From the NCBI GenBank assembly GCA_020284085.1, contig JACEVL010000128.1:2747829-2811828 (forward strand): 64,000 bases of DNA, given 5' to 3'. Origin of the DNA: Aporrectodea caliginosa (taxonomy: Eukaryota > Annelida > Clitellata > Crassiclitellata > Lumbricidae). The notes beneath the pieces are model-generated. The model was not told the DNA's origin and searched no databases. It saw nothing but the letters and a program-made list of their open reading frames with translations. Each line of letters begins with the position of its first letter. Position 1 is the first letter of the stretch. Shown piece by piece: positions 23,056-33,792 of the stretch. The position numbers and the translations under genes were made by a program.

Positions 23056-23835
23056 TACCCCTATACACATGTTTGTGTGTCTATAAATACCTAAAAGTAC
23101 ATGAAATAGTAATAACATCTCTCACCATTATCGGCAATCTGAGAAATGTGTCCTGCACTGGATGTACATGTATTGCTTTTGCAATGAACAAGTCAGCTAA
23201 TATGCAGTACAAGTCTATTGTATTGTATTGTACTGTATTTAAAGATTTATTTATGTATGTGTGTTAACAAATTCCACATTAATTTGGCACCATTTGAATG
23301 CATGAAGTTTCCGCAATTGACAGAAAATTTATGCATAAATGAAACACGAGTTACTGGACATTTACTTGTACAAGTCCCTTGAGTAACGCTTTCTCCACGA
23401 CATGCACAAAATTGTTCTAGCATTTTCTCTCCAATCCCACTTCCGAACGTATGTTCTTCACAATTTTACAATCCAAACATATATAAATGATCAAATATAT
23501 TGGACACAAGATGAAGAAACTGTTAACTGACACAACTAGGCAAAATAAGTAGCCTTGGTAACCTGACAAAATAAGTAAACTTTCCAACAGCAACATAATA
23601 TTTGGTTGCAAACTTTGTTTCTGTTTTCCTGCACATGACTGATAAACTTTTAATTCTTAAGAAAAATATTATTTGAATAAAAACACTGATCACTAAATGA
23701 CTGTATACACACTTCAGCAGTGGGAAGATATTCACATCAAGAGTTCTTGATTTTGGTTCACCATTGTAACTTTATGTTATCACAAGACAAAATTCTTGAT
23801 GGAAAAATAAACAAGGAAACAAACTTGGTACTAAC

Positions 23836-23912
23836 CATTGAGTAAAATCAATCGTTTTATCCTCTGCATTGTAATTCAACACAAGACATCTTCTCAAATG
23901 GTTGAGGTTCAC
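23836..23912 (-). CDS. PPAN: PPAN exon: Brix domain continuation
   Basis: The exon runs from acceptor gctacag to CAATG|gttagt: 77 bases, entering in phase 0 and leaving two bases (TG) of a split codon. It encodes VNLNHLRRCLVLNYNAEDKT followed by IDFTQ. This follows directly on PSINVGK of the previous exon, where PPAN proteins have VNLNTIKRCLL.(I/D)YN. The exon expected next (family pattern HY.I...PVG.SR..KKL) could not be found in the roughly 5.7 kb before the next visible exon. Confidence 0.85.
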
Positions 23913-24350
23913 CTGTAGCAAAAGAAACACTAACCATCAGAAACAACATTTAACCAAAACTTAAAAGATAACAAAACAAAGACTGGCCATTAACACTACA
24001 ACAAAAAACGGTATGCTGTTAAACCGAGCGTAATAAAATTTAAAGCTTGCTATAGAAATATCAGCATTTTAAATACAATTCTTTTTTATTTCTTGGTTGT
24101 TGCTGTAAAAATGTTGTAGGTGAAAGAAAAAAATACTCTGACACCAAATGGAAGAAAAAAATTTAAAGATAAACCAAAATCTGCAGAGCCACCTAAATTA
24201 AATCACATTTGTATAGTTCCTCTTCAAAACAAAATGTCTTTGCTCAGTCCTGTGCCTGAAGCACAAAACAGTGAGCAGAGGATAATTTCAATCCCTCATA
24301 GAATACAGATGAAATTAAGCTGCAGTACATTGTAACTGGATTCTCATTAC

Positions 24351-24665
24351 CTTTCCAACATTGATTGATGGAAACATATTTTGAAACATGGTTGCCATCA
24401 ACCGAAACTCCATTCCTTCACCACTGAAATTGTTTAGAACTACAAGTGGATGATGCAAAAACTGTTTTGGATCCATGTGTGGGTCCTTCAACATAGCCAT
24501 TACATCTCGGCTCAAAGAGTATGAACATATTCTGAATGTAATCGTTGGTCCCCTTGGTAGCCTTATCAACTTCATGTATATGCCCGATATTGTCTGGGTA
24601 AATGCCACTAGATGTGACACATTAAATATGCCTGCAGCACTGACAAAATCTTTGATCACATTATT
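24351..24665 (-). CDS. PPAN: PPAN exon: core of the Brix domain
   Basis: This is the longest PPAN exon, 105 codons, phase 0 at both ends, with acceptor gttcgacag and donor AAG|gtaatg. It reads NNVIKDFVSAAGIFNVSHLV, then IRLPRGPTITFRI, then YSLSRDVMAML, and ends RLMATMFQNMFPSINVGK. GPT.TF is the hallmark Brix motif of the Imp4/Rpf/Ssf family. The combination of KDFV..AG, YSL.RDV and LMATMFQN.FPSINV is specific to SSF1/PPAN. The region binds pre-60S RNA and proteins in the family. No stops or frameshifts interrupt it, so it looks like a live gene and not a retrocopy. Confidence 0.95.
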
Positions 24666-25162
24666 CTGTCGAACCTACAACAGTATCAATAAAAAAATTA
24701 ATGAATATTTAACTCTCATAGATCTACTGCATAATATTAAAGATAAATCAAAGCTTCTAAAATTCTTTTGTACTAATAAATATATCAGAATGAATAGTGC
24801 ATACGGGTTGAAGTTAATCAAAATATTCAACAACAAGAACAAATAAACTAATAAACATCAATGAAGTTAAGAAACAAATAGCAGTGTACAAATATATAAT
24901 TTGATCCACATATAACAAGTCTTAGATGTAGAAAAGTTAGAATACGATGCTGTTTTTATTGTTTTTATACTTTACCAAGAAAATAAATTCTTTAGTGAAG
25001 GTAAAAACAATCAAAGAAGTACTTTCACTGTTTTTCATTACTTCTCTTGTAATAGAGGCCAAAATTTTAAATGATTGCATTTAAGTTAAGAAATCAATAT
25101 AACATGCTCAGTTGCATCTTGTAATTAATAATTTATAGCTATGGTTGTACCAAACAGATCAC

Positions 25163-25333
25163 CTTCAAACGTGATGCAGTATATGGTTCCATCAAGCAGC
25201 GCATATCTCTCACAAGCTGTAGTACATTTTTCGACACTTTACCTCGATGAAAGACAAATGTTGCTGGACCCTCACTTGTCTCTCCGGTTATCTTCATCCC
25301 TGCACGAGCTTTTTTAGTAGCCCGACCTTTGCC
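25163..25333 (-). CDS. PPAN: PPAN exon: N-terminal part of the Brix domain
   Basis: This 57-codon exon runs from an acceptor ending ttag to AAG|gtgatc, with phase 0 at both ends. It starts GKGRATKKARAG, a basic segment, continues with GPATFVFHRGKVSKNVLQLV and ends with MEPYTASRLK. SSF1/PPAN proteins have a basic N terminus, then a FVF.RG motif and a RRVMEP.TA.RL motif at this point. The start codon is not in this exon; a short upstream exon encoding a few basic residues is expected at higher coordinates and was not identified. The next exon (24351-24665) continues in phase. Confidence 0.9.
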
Positions 25334-25494
25334 CTAAGTGACAAAAATTTACAGTCATCTTTGGATTCCCTACTGTAAAGACGACTCTGTTTTGTCAAAC
25401 ACTCTTAAGCCAAGATTGAGTAGTATGTGATAGTGTGCAGATAAACCATCAAAAATCGAAAAAATCAATACGTGAGAAATTGACTCCAAAACTC

Positions 25495-25563
25495 ATTCAT
25501 TCAATCATTCAGAGAATTTATGTAGCGCCTCTTCAAGATATCTACTCAGAGGCGCTCTCTGCT
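25495..25563 (-). mobile_element. SINE/LINE 3'-end fragment
   Basis: Carries the shared gcgcctct...tatctactcagaggcgct 3' domain only, on the minus strand. Confidence 0.6.
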
Positions 25564-26182
25564 ATAGGCTACTATGATGATTACGAACGAAAATATTACA
25601 TCAGTTAGCAAAACAATGCACAGTAAGCTAGAAGAGTCACCTTGGCGGGCCAACGCACAAGCGTGGAACCAACCAATGGATTCCAGTCAACAGCTGAAGA
25701 TGGCATGGATGTTCAAAGTCTCTGAGCCAAGTTGCATCGACAGAGTAGAGTGGCCAACATGGTGGTGACGCAGACGAACAGTCCCTCACTGGTGAAAGAT
25801 GATGCACGCCCGGATATTCGTCGAGGCACCGAGGGGTACATAGAAAAGGCATTTGTTGTGTCAGTCTGTAGATTGAAGCACCTCCAGTGACGAAATGTCA
25901 AGGTCACTTCAATAGCTTTTGATCTTTCCAAACTTAATCTACGCATATAGTTGCAAAGTTGTAACTTTTCTTAACCGTGACAAAACATGTGGTTTTCACC
26001 AGAATATGAAGAACTTTCAGTCCAAACCAACACGCATGGGCGGATGCGTTTATATATATGTCTACACGTTGAATGGTGGTACTGTAGCAGAGTGACATTT
26101 TATGATTGCTTTGATATTGCAGCGTATTGTGTAATATGGTGGCCGAAATGAAGCTGGAAAGACAAAGTGGAGCAAATCGTAT
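25564..26182. other. Upstream of PPAN, nothing recognised
   Basis: The missing first PPAN exon might lie here, but no convincing start plus donor was found. Confidence 0.35.
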
Positions 26183-27139
26183 GGGGTCATTGCATAATTA
26201 CGTAACGCCGAAAATGACCGTTTTGGACCCACCCACCCACCCTGTAACGCTTCGTAACGTTTCCCTAGACCCACCCACCCACCCCAGCGTTACGTAATTA
26301 TTGGTACAAAAAATCATTTTAGATTTACTATGTGAAAGCACAAATAATTCATATTTTTTAGCGAATTTTATATGGTATGTGAATTTGACAGTATGCCTAA
26401 AATATACATAGTGTTTCATTTATATAAATGACAGTCATGTTTGAAATGCAATTTTGTTTTTGTTTAAGTTTTACATTAAGAGTTAAAAGTTTTACACAGT
26501 ACACACGGCTGAAAAGTGTCATGTAGTTAATAATTAATCAAAAGTAAGATGAAATAATTATTTGCCTAGTCTTAGCACTTTGATAATTATTATTAATACA
26601 AATATCGCCCAGTTTTTATCGGGCATCAATTTTAAATGTTTTAAATTCGTGTCCACGAAGTAAAATATGCTTTAGAGTCTGTCTCAGGAATCGAAGGAGA
26701 ATTACCACGTTCCGACGGTAAAACTATGATAGGGCCTAGATCCAAACAATTCGAACAACGATTTCCAGGTTAAACAAACGGGAGAACAGATATGTTGATC
26801 TGAACTTTTGCTGGTGTCTGCTACCGGATATTCTTTGGCTACTTCGGCACCTGTCGGTATTGGATCCTTCGGCAGCGGTTTATTAAACACTAACTTAGTG
26901 TTGATTTATACTATTGCGTGTTTTAGTTAAGTTTTAAGTCAATGGTACGAAGTTTGAACTTTGAACACATCGTGTCTAAGGTGTCATTCGATGTTAATTA
27001 AAAATTCATTTACAACTAAATTTTTGGTAAAAGCGTTACGTAACGTTCAGCTCGACCCACCCACCGTCGTAACGTTTCGTAACGTTTTCAAGACCCCACC
27101 CACCCACCCTGGAGCGTTACGTAATTATGCAATGACCCC
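26183..27139. mobile_element. DNA transposon/MITE with ggggtcattgcataattacg ends
   Basis: Perfect inverted termini of at least 25 bp (ggggtcattgcataattacg plus taacgc), then on each side acccacccacccac blocks and cgtaacgtt motifs. Flanking tat on both sides may be a 3-bp duplication. The minus strand has a 62-codon open stretch that I cannot assign. The ends resemble those at 53591-54042 in style (gggg..., then a cgtaac/cgtcac block). Confidence 0.75.
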
Positions 27140-27709
27140 TATTTTGTTCCACATGTATCTGCAGGAATTTATGTGGCACACCGCCTTTCGATGTGAAAAC
27201 ATGTTTTCAAATTTTATAATCTCTATTTTCTACAAGAACACATTAAATTAAATTTGTATCTGATAGCAGTTCATTTCTGATGTCATTATTATACTCCTTT
27301 ATTTTTGGCACACAAGAAAAGCTGACACGCAACTGATTACAGCTAGTTCGAAAGAATAATACAGATAGAGATCAAAATATAAAACTAAAGTTAACAGAAA
27401 GGTTGAACAGAAGGAATTAGTGCTAACTGGTACATTTTGATGAAGACTCTCATATTGATTCACATCAATATCCGGTAAAGGACACGAGGAATATAATTTC
27501 TATTGTCCTTAACAGGTAGTACATAATCATGAGGTCGGGCCGCAATATATATTGGTGTATATGAGTAGGCGGAAAAAGCTCCATCAGAATGTGTAAACTG
27601 TTCCATTGGACCGCAGATAGCAATATATCCTCAGCTTTACCAACCATCAGGAATGTCATTAGATATAAAACCAGCCTGCCAAGCTCTGAAAAGGACCTTC
27701 TTGGGCCTA

Positions 27710-28090
27710 CACCGTTGGTCTGCATTGGTTAGACCTCACCAGTGCCCACCACGTAGGTATGACGTAAAGCATTCTTGCAACTAACATAGCCCAAGCGACC
27801 TCTTGGACAGCACACGCTGGAAATCCATGAATCCTGAGTATGAAGAGCGCATGAGGTCTCCCTTGCACTTGGCCAAGAGATCTGCCGAGACTTTCAGGTT
27901 GGCTTGGATGGTGATGCCTAAAATCTTTACTGCCGGCACCCTGCTTACTTCCTGGAGCGTCTCAGGGAGCATGACAACACGTCAACGAGAAATCATCATC
28001 TCTCTGGTCTTACTTCGATTTAGCTTCAGGTTGTTACATTCAGCCCAGCAAGATAATTGGTCTCAAACTCTTCAAGCATCATTGCTCTCA
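27710..28090 (-). mobile_element. LINE reverse transcriptase fragment
   Basis: The minus strand reads WAECNNLKLNRSKTREMMIS, then a gap, then LQEVSRVPAVKILGITIQAN and LKVSADLL. This is the NNLKLN..KT.E / V..VKILGV.I...L..S segment after the catalytic box of RTE/CR1-like LINEs. Confidence 0.75.
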
Positions 28091-28099
28091 TTGTAAAAC

Positions 28100-28760
28100 C
28101 CACCAGTAGATAAGGCTCATCTGCATATTTTGATATTTGTAAATATTGGTTTCATCGAAAGTTCATTTTGGATGTTCGCAAACAGTGTTTGCGTAAATAT
28201 TGTTGTGACGAATAGCGGTTATAATTAGTAATGGTTGGGCCCTGAATGAGCAGTTAGGCCCTTTGCACCTGCAAATAGGTGCTTATGATTGTGCGCCTAG
28301 TTGCGTGCCATTTATGTATAATTGTTACCAATTACTCATCGTGGCAGGTGGTCCACCGGAAGTGTGGTGCTGTGGGACACGCAGGAGGAATTAGGTTGAA
28401 ACGAGTCAATGTTTAGCTCTTGTCGGCATAGGTTTTCAGGGCTCAGCTCAGCGCACAGAAAAGAGAGGCCAATGTTACATCTCAATGGACCGAGATTAAC
28501 AAACGTGTATAAAGTGTAAATAGTTGACTAGAGCTGTTAGATCTGCGTCGATGTGTGAAGTCAAGTGTTGTTTTGCTGAAATAAAACTCGGAAAAATCTT
28601 CATAATTGTGTTCATCGACAGTTCACTTTTGACGTTTATAAACATTGTGTTCGCTGAACAGTTAATTCTTGACCTATATAAATATTGTCAGTTTACCTAA
28701 TAAAATTTCATTTTTTACCTTAAATATTCTTTTATTGAACCATTACTTACCTACTTGAAC
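28100..28760. other. Intergenic block with a duplicated segment
   Basis: A 45-bp segment (ttcatcgaaagttcatttt...) near 28150 recurs in variant form near 28610, each followed by aaatattgt. The sequence between contains an aataaaactcgg polyadenylation-like site. A solo LTR was considered, but the ends are not convincing. Confidence 0.35.
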
Positions 28761-28779
28761 AGAAGTAGTGGACTGTCTT

Positions 28780-29003
28780 ATGTCGCAGCACTCTATCCAA
28801 CTATGGGACGGCCATATTGTTTATTCTGATTATGGCCCCCACCAAACTGATCGAAAAACTGCTACCAAAAAGGATATCTTTACACCAAGTCCTGTGGGAT
28901 GCAAAATGGAACTGATGCCAAAGTCAAGTGGTCATTCTTATGAAAACCATCATAGCCCAGAAAGAGCAGAGACAGATGGACTATACCAGCAGCCTTCTGG
29001 TGA
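28780..29003 (+). CDS. Candidate first coding exon, unknown protein
   Basis: An open frame begins ATG at 28780 and reads MSQHSIQLWDGHIVYSDYGP, then HQTDRKTATKKDIF and GHSYENHHSPERAETDG, ending QQPSG at a strong donor (CTG|gtgagt). The upstream end could instead be an exon acceptor (acttgaacag just before). The composition, rich in H, S, K, D and Y without low complexity, looks protein-like, but I do not recognise the family. The following exon at 29060-29129 joins in phase and closes the frame. Confidence 0.4.
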
Positions 29004-29059
29004 GTTCAAATTCTGTTGCTTACTTTTTTAAAATCACATTTTTTCAAATTCTATTCTAG

Positions 29060-29129
29060 GCAATAGAAAGTGGTCTGCTACACTTTTGCACACGTAATGC
29101 CTGGCTGGATGTTGTGAGGTGAGTTTCAT
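29060..29129 (+). CDS. Candidate second exon of the same unknown gene
   Basis: It starts after a good polypyrimidine acceptor (ttctattctag) and ends at TGTGAG|gtgagt. In the phase set by the preceding exon it reads GNRKWSATLLHT and then TAA, giving a total product of about 85 residues. The second donor could mean the stop is followed by a spliced 3' UTR or that the true phase differs. Confidence 0.35.
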
Positions 29130-30349
29130 GCCAAGGATGCGAACCATCACACTTTGTACAAATTTGATAATGCAGTGCATAACACAATGTCAAAAAGTTG
29201 TTATTTGTGCATGTTATTTATGTTAGATATGTTCATATATTCCATATTTCTATAGCGCTAATCTTTAATAAGAATTCCGCTGTAAATTTCGATCTTAGAT
29301 ATATATATATAAGTCAAGATTTTTACCAATCAACGTATAATCATATATTATCTATGACAATATATTATGTACAAGCTTATTAGATCTGACAGTCAACTCT
29401 TGGTCTGGGGCTGCAGTTGAGGGCCTGGCTCCCATGTACCTGCAGGAACTTTGCTGACCCACCTCAAGCAGCGCAGGTCAGCTAGGCTGTGAGTGCCATG
29501 GCATGGTGCATTATTATAATGGTGGTAAAGAAATTTGGGTGTGCCAGTATTATTATAGACTGCGAATTTCTATATGCATAGGAAGGCTGAATCTTCCACC
29601 GCATAAGTAAAATTTTGTAAAAATTACGAAGGAAGCTTCCACTGCATTAGTAATTTCTGCGGTTAAAGTGAACATTGCCTCGGTCGTCGATATGACCTAC
29701 GTAAACAATATGGTCGCCCCAGATTCGCAAAGAACAGAGCACTCTCATCTAACTCGTACAACAGCATATTTCTGTGAAAGCAAGTAAGTAATTGAGTAAG
29801 AGACCATAAATTCTATGAATTTTAAAATTTTAATGTAAACGAACATAATATTACAAACGTAAAAAAATTAACTTATGAGTTTAACTTTGAAACTGATTGC
29901 TAGCATGTATTAGACTACATTATATGTTTGGGATATATAGAAATTACAAAATTCGAGAGCAGGTTCTCACGTCGGAAGGCGCATCGCCACATAAACTCGT
30001 TTCGATACGTATCAAACAACTCCAGCGCAACACATAGTAATTCAAACACATATTAGCGCTATACTCTTCATTGACCCTTTATAGAGAATGTTTTATGAAA
30101 ACTTACTCGCTTACTTACTTTCGCAGAAATATACGAGGTAGATGACAGCGCTTTATTATTTGCTAATCTGGCACGGCTATATATTTAAGTAGGTCATATT
30201 GGCGACCGAGCTGATGTACATTCTTAACCATTTCTGCATACATTGCGTGCCAAAATCTTCCGGCAAAGCACTATGCAATTTTATAATACGTCCCTGACGT
30301 TAGCGGAACCCAAGCATTACATTCATGCCTGTCATGATATTGGCTAAAG
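29130..30349. other. Intergenic, no gene seen
   Basis: A short stretch near 29430 (atgtacctgcaggaactttgctgacccacct) resembles LINE coding debris also seen near 27150. Otherwise AT-rich with nothing supported. Confidence 0.4.
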
Positions 30350-31265
30350 CAGTGTCTCGCAAACTTTTTTACCTCCCGGCACACTCGGCAGAGCAAATTT
30401 TTATCGCGGCACACCAATTCAAATTGATTATACTTATAAAACCACCAGCAATAATTTCATTTTGTCATATTTTAAGCTTGTCATTTTAGCAATGGTTTTT
30501 TGTCAGATGTTGTTCAAGCTTACTTGGCACCACTGACTCGTTTGAAAGCGTTGTTAAGCAAATCAAACAATGCGGAAGCGAGCTGTCTTTTTCTGATGAA
30601 ATGAAACCAAATCCGATATAATCTTGATTATGATAATTTATGTTTCGATAAACTGGATGGTTTGATTATCTGTAAATATTCCCCTCTACTCAGTCTACTG
30701 TCGTCTATTCCATCATTTTTTCGGTTCTTGCAAAGAATTTATCCATGTTTCGGCAAATAAAAAACAAATTCATATTTTAAGCTTGAACTAAATATTTTGA
30801 TTTTGTTTTTTGTTAGAACTAATAAATAACTATAAAATCATGTGGATATATTATTTAATAATATATCCACATGATTTTATAGTTTATTATTAGTTCTATA
30901 TTTGAGTAATAATAATTAGAAAAGTAGAAGAACATATCTTATTCAGTTAGCCTACAGTTATATTATGCTGGTTTCTTCGTAATAGGCCTACTGACGTGAG
31001 AGGAGGGGTGAACACATAAATAACATAGAATAGATAATTGTCACTAGAGTTTTTACGTTTGATCACATGACATCGAATAGCCTAACTGTGAATGAGAAAC
31101 TACGCTTAACAATTAAAACATTAAAAAAACCGAAAAATGTTTTAACGAAATAATTTCTTAAAAAGTCAATTAAAGAGACTAGCGAATTTTAGGTTTCTCT
31201 CGCGGCACACCTGAAATCTCGCGCGGCACACTAGTGTGCCGCGGCACACAGTTTGCGATACACTG
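30350..31265. mobile_element. hAT MITE (cagtgtctcgcaaac)
   Basis: Bounded by a perfect 8-bp duplication, ggctaaag. The ends are imperfect inverted repeats (cagtgtctcgcaaactttt / cagtgtatcgcaaactgtgt), followed by cggcacac motifs. The CAG.G.(T/A)..CAAAC terminus is typical of hAT elements of the Charlie type. No transposase is left. Confidence 0.9.
30822..30890. repeat. Perfect hairpin inside the hAT MITE
   Basis: aactataaaatcatgtggat plus atatta is mirrored immediately downstream, with a centre at about 30855; the arms are close to 30 bp. Confidence 0.85.
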
Positions 31266-31579
31266 GGCTAAAGCGTGTCACATTAGCTTGCTAACTTCCG
31301 TCGGTATTCTGAAATGGCGGACATCGAAGTAGGCGCCGTTTTCGCAAATTTTAAGGTTTAAGGTGTCGTGAGGCTCGGTTAGGGTCAGGTTAGGCATCAT
31401 GTGGGTCAGAGTTAGGATCGTCATCAGAAACTCTTTCCGCCACATTAGTAATTTTTTTATGCGTTAATATCCCGCCCGACGTTAGCGCATCCTCGACAAT
31501 ATAACTCACGCACATCAGCATTGACCAATTGCGTAGCGGGCGTTATTCGAGTACCATGTACTTAATAATAAGGATCCTG

Positions 31580-31975
31580 ATTGGCCAAGTGGGTTGGTAG
31601 CCTGCTCATCACGCCGGCGCCCCGGGTTCGCTTCCCGGTCGGGTCGGTTTATCAGAGATTAATTTCTCGGATCTTTACTGCGGGTGGCTCGGTCGCATTA
31701 TAAACGTGGAGTACAATACAACACATCACAATACAACTGGGGCGCGGTGGTTTGGGGTATGTTCGGTGCCTTGCAGCTGGAGGGTTGCGGGTTCGAATCC
31801 ACCTCAAAGTCGCCGCGTAGGGACCCTGGGCAAGTCCTTCACTCGCAATTGCTCATGCGCTTCGGCGTGAAACTCCGATTCAGCGTTCGCGCAGTAGTCG
31901 GGAGCGCCTCTGAATGGGAAATCTGGTAGGGGCGCTATAACAAGTGTTCAAATACAATACAATACAATGTATAGG
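31580..31975 (+). mobile_element. Dimeric tRNA-derived SINE, plus strand
   Basis: First unit ggccaagtgggttggt ... gggttcgcttcccggtc, linker tacaatacaac, second unit gggcgcggtggtttggggt ... ggttcgaatccacctc, 3' end gggcgctataacaagtgttc and an aatacaatacaat tail. It has the same architecture as the minus-strand copy at 16075-16486. Confidence 0.9.
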
Positions 31976-32153
31976 CTCACGGGCAAGCTTATAGATTCGG
32001 GGACCCAAAAATATAGTGCGTATGTTTACGGAACTTTACGCCAACGATTATACACGACATGTTTAGGCATGTTGCCATTGGACGCAAGAAAATGGGCGCG
32101 CTGCGCTCTGATTGGCCGATTTAAATTGAACATAGAGTATACATAACCGCGAC

Positions 32154-32923
32154 CAGGGTTGGGTTGGGACAGTGGCAATAACCGGTTATTGCCAGTTGTT
32201 GCCGGCCGGTTATTGCCAGTTGTTGCCCATTTTCTCCAAAGTAAGGGCTAGGCAAATGAAAATCATATTTCACTGTACAGACTGCATAGTAATAATAAAT
32301 GTTTCTTGTGGGAAATTAAAACTACTGTAGTAAATCTATATTATAGTATAAATGTAGTTAAAGTCAACTATATGAGATTAAGATAAAAAATTCTGACATA
32401 CAGTTCAACTACTCCAAAATAAACTGCCATTTGCACTGTGTAACCATATTCAGGTCAACAGGGTCATTGCCTTTTCTATATACTTACCTGGCAGTATATA
32501 ATTTATTAGTAGTGTATAGAAGCCAATGGTTTGCCAAATTTCTAATTCATAATTACACAATTCGATATTGACTGTACTTAATATGTAAAATTTGTAAATG
32601 TCTTTTATTAGGAAGAAATTATATGGTTATTTAAATCAGGTGATTTTTATTTGGAAAAACGTGATTGATTTAAAGCATGATTTATTTAAATCAGTGAACT
32701 AGGTGTAAAGTAGCCAGCCAGAAGAAATAAAAAATGAAGCTAACTGTGAAGATTCCATATTTTATTACCACAATAATTAATAGTTTCTATTTTTCTCAAA
32801 AGGTTTTTGCCATTTTTCTGCCAAGAGGTTGTTGCCATTATTGCCAAGAGGTTGATGCCGGGATGGTTATAGCCATGGCAATAACCGGTTATAACTGGCG
32901 GTGGCAACAACTTGCCAACCCTG
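32154..32923. mobile_element. hAT MITE, ggcaataaccgg family, copy 1
   Basis: Perfect 8-bp duplication accgcgac, TIR cagggttgg at both ends, and subterminal ggcaataaccggttattgcc-type palindromes. It is homologous to 54771-55576 in opposite orientation. Confidence 0.93.
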
Positions 32924-33416
32924 ACCGCGACCACCCAAACGGCCCTTTTCAGGGCTACCAAAAGCATAAAAAAGGATACGACGAAATACGTCGCGTTTGC
33001 GCTGTGTTCTTAGCCATAGTGTAATGACAATAGATGAATTTTTTATTTTGATTTAAATTGGGTAGCAGATGAACATTGACGGATTGTAGCTGGGAGACTG
33101 TTCCATTACGCCATTTCTTGAGTTTCATTCAAAAACATGGCTAACATAACCCTAAACGACCGTCACGGCGCGACAGATAAACGCTACGACATAATGCGTC
33201 TTATGAAACAGTTACCTCTACCCATTTATAGTCCGCGTTCATTTTAGGTCATAGCCTGCTTTACTTTTACGTCATAGTCCTCCTTTATTTTGGGTCAACC
33301 AATCTCGCAGCGCGCCTGTTTTCTTGCAGCCAATGGCAACATGCCTAAATATGCTGCGTATAAGACGAAACGTTGTGGTATATCGGAAAACTGATGTAAC
33401 CGATTCTATAAGCTTA

Positions 33417-33792
33417 CCGGTATCATGAAATAGAGTATCCAATATCCATCCTAAGACTATTCGGGGGGGGGATGTATGAATTTATCCCCCAGATGGAATA
33501 AACCAGTTAAGAGTATCCAGGGGGATAAACCCTTCTATCCCCCATCATCATACGCATCACAATAGCCTCCACGAAAATCCACTCAAAATCACCAAAAACG
33601 AAGTAAATTAATTTCAGGTCGACGTACAAACTAAAGATAAGCAACTTAAAATATTTTATGTGTACAATAAATCCAAACAGTACGACTGAATACACTTAGA
33701 AATCGCCAAAAATGCAAACTAAACCGAATACTCCATTTCGCTAAGGGGGATGGATACTCATGTATGGGGGATACTCTATTTCGTGACACCGG
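33417..33792. mobile_element. MITE with ccggt(a/g)tca.gaaatagagta ends
   Basis: Inverted termini of about 25 bp with two mismatches (ccggtatcatgaaatagagt / ccggtgtcacgaaatagagt), followed by tatccccc-rich subterminal sequence. No transposase. Confidence 0.75.

Larger units (their letters stand above)
409..25333 (-). other. PPAN: PPAN (Peter Pan / SSF1) gene span, partial
   Basis: Seven minus-strand exons, listed separately, together encode most of a Brix-domain protein of the SSF1/Peter Pan family. That family is nucleolar and is needed for maturation of the large ribosomal subunit and 27S pre-rRNA. The exon order matches the family protein from N to C terminus, and intron phases are compatible at every junction where both exons are seen. 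Three parts were not found: the first exon with the start codon, one exon after the residues encoded at 23836-23912, and the C-terminal exon after 409, which probably lies outside the window. The introns hold LINE, SINE and hAT insertions, which is why the gene exceeds 25 kb. Identification rests on recognising family residues, not on a search. Confidence 0.9.

Noticed and set aside
28199..28680. Solo LTR retrotransposon
   Set aside because: It has an aataaa site and flanking aaatattgt copies, but no matching TG...CA ends and no primer-binding context.
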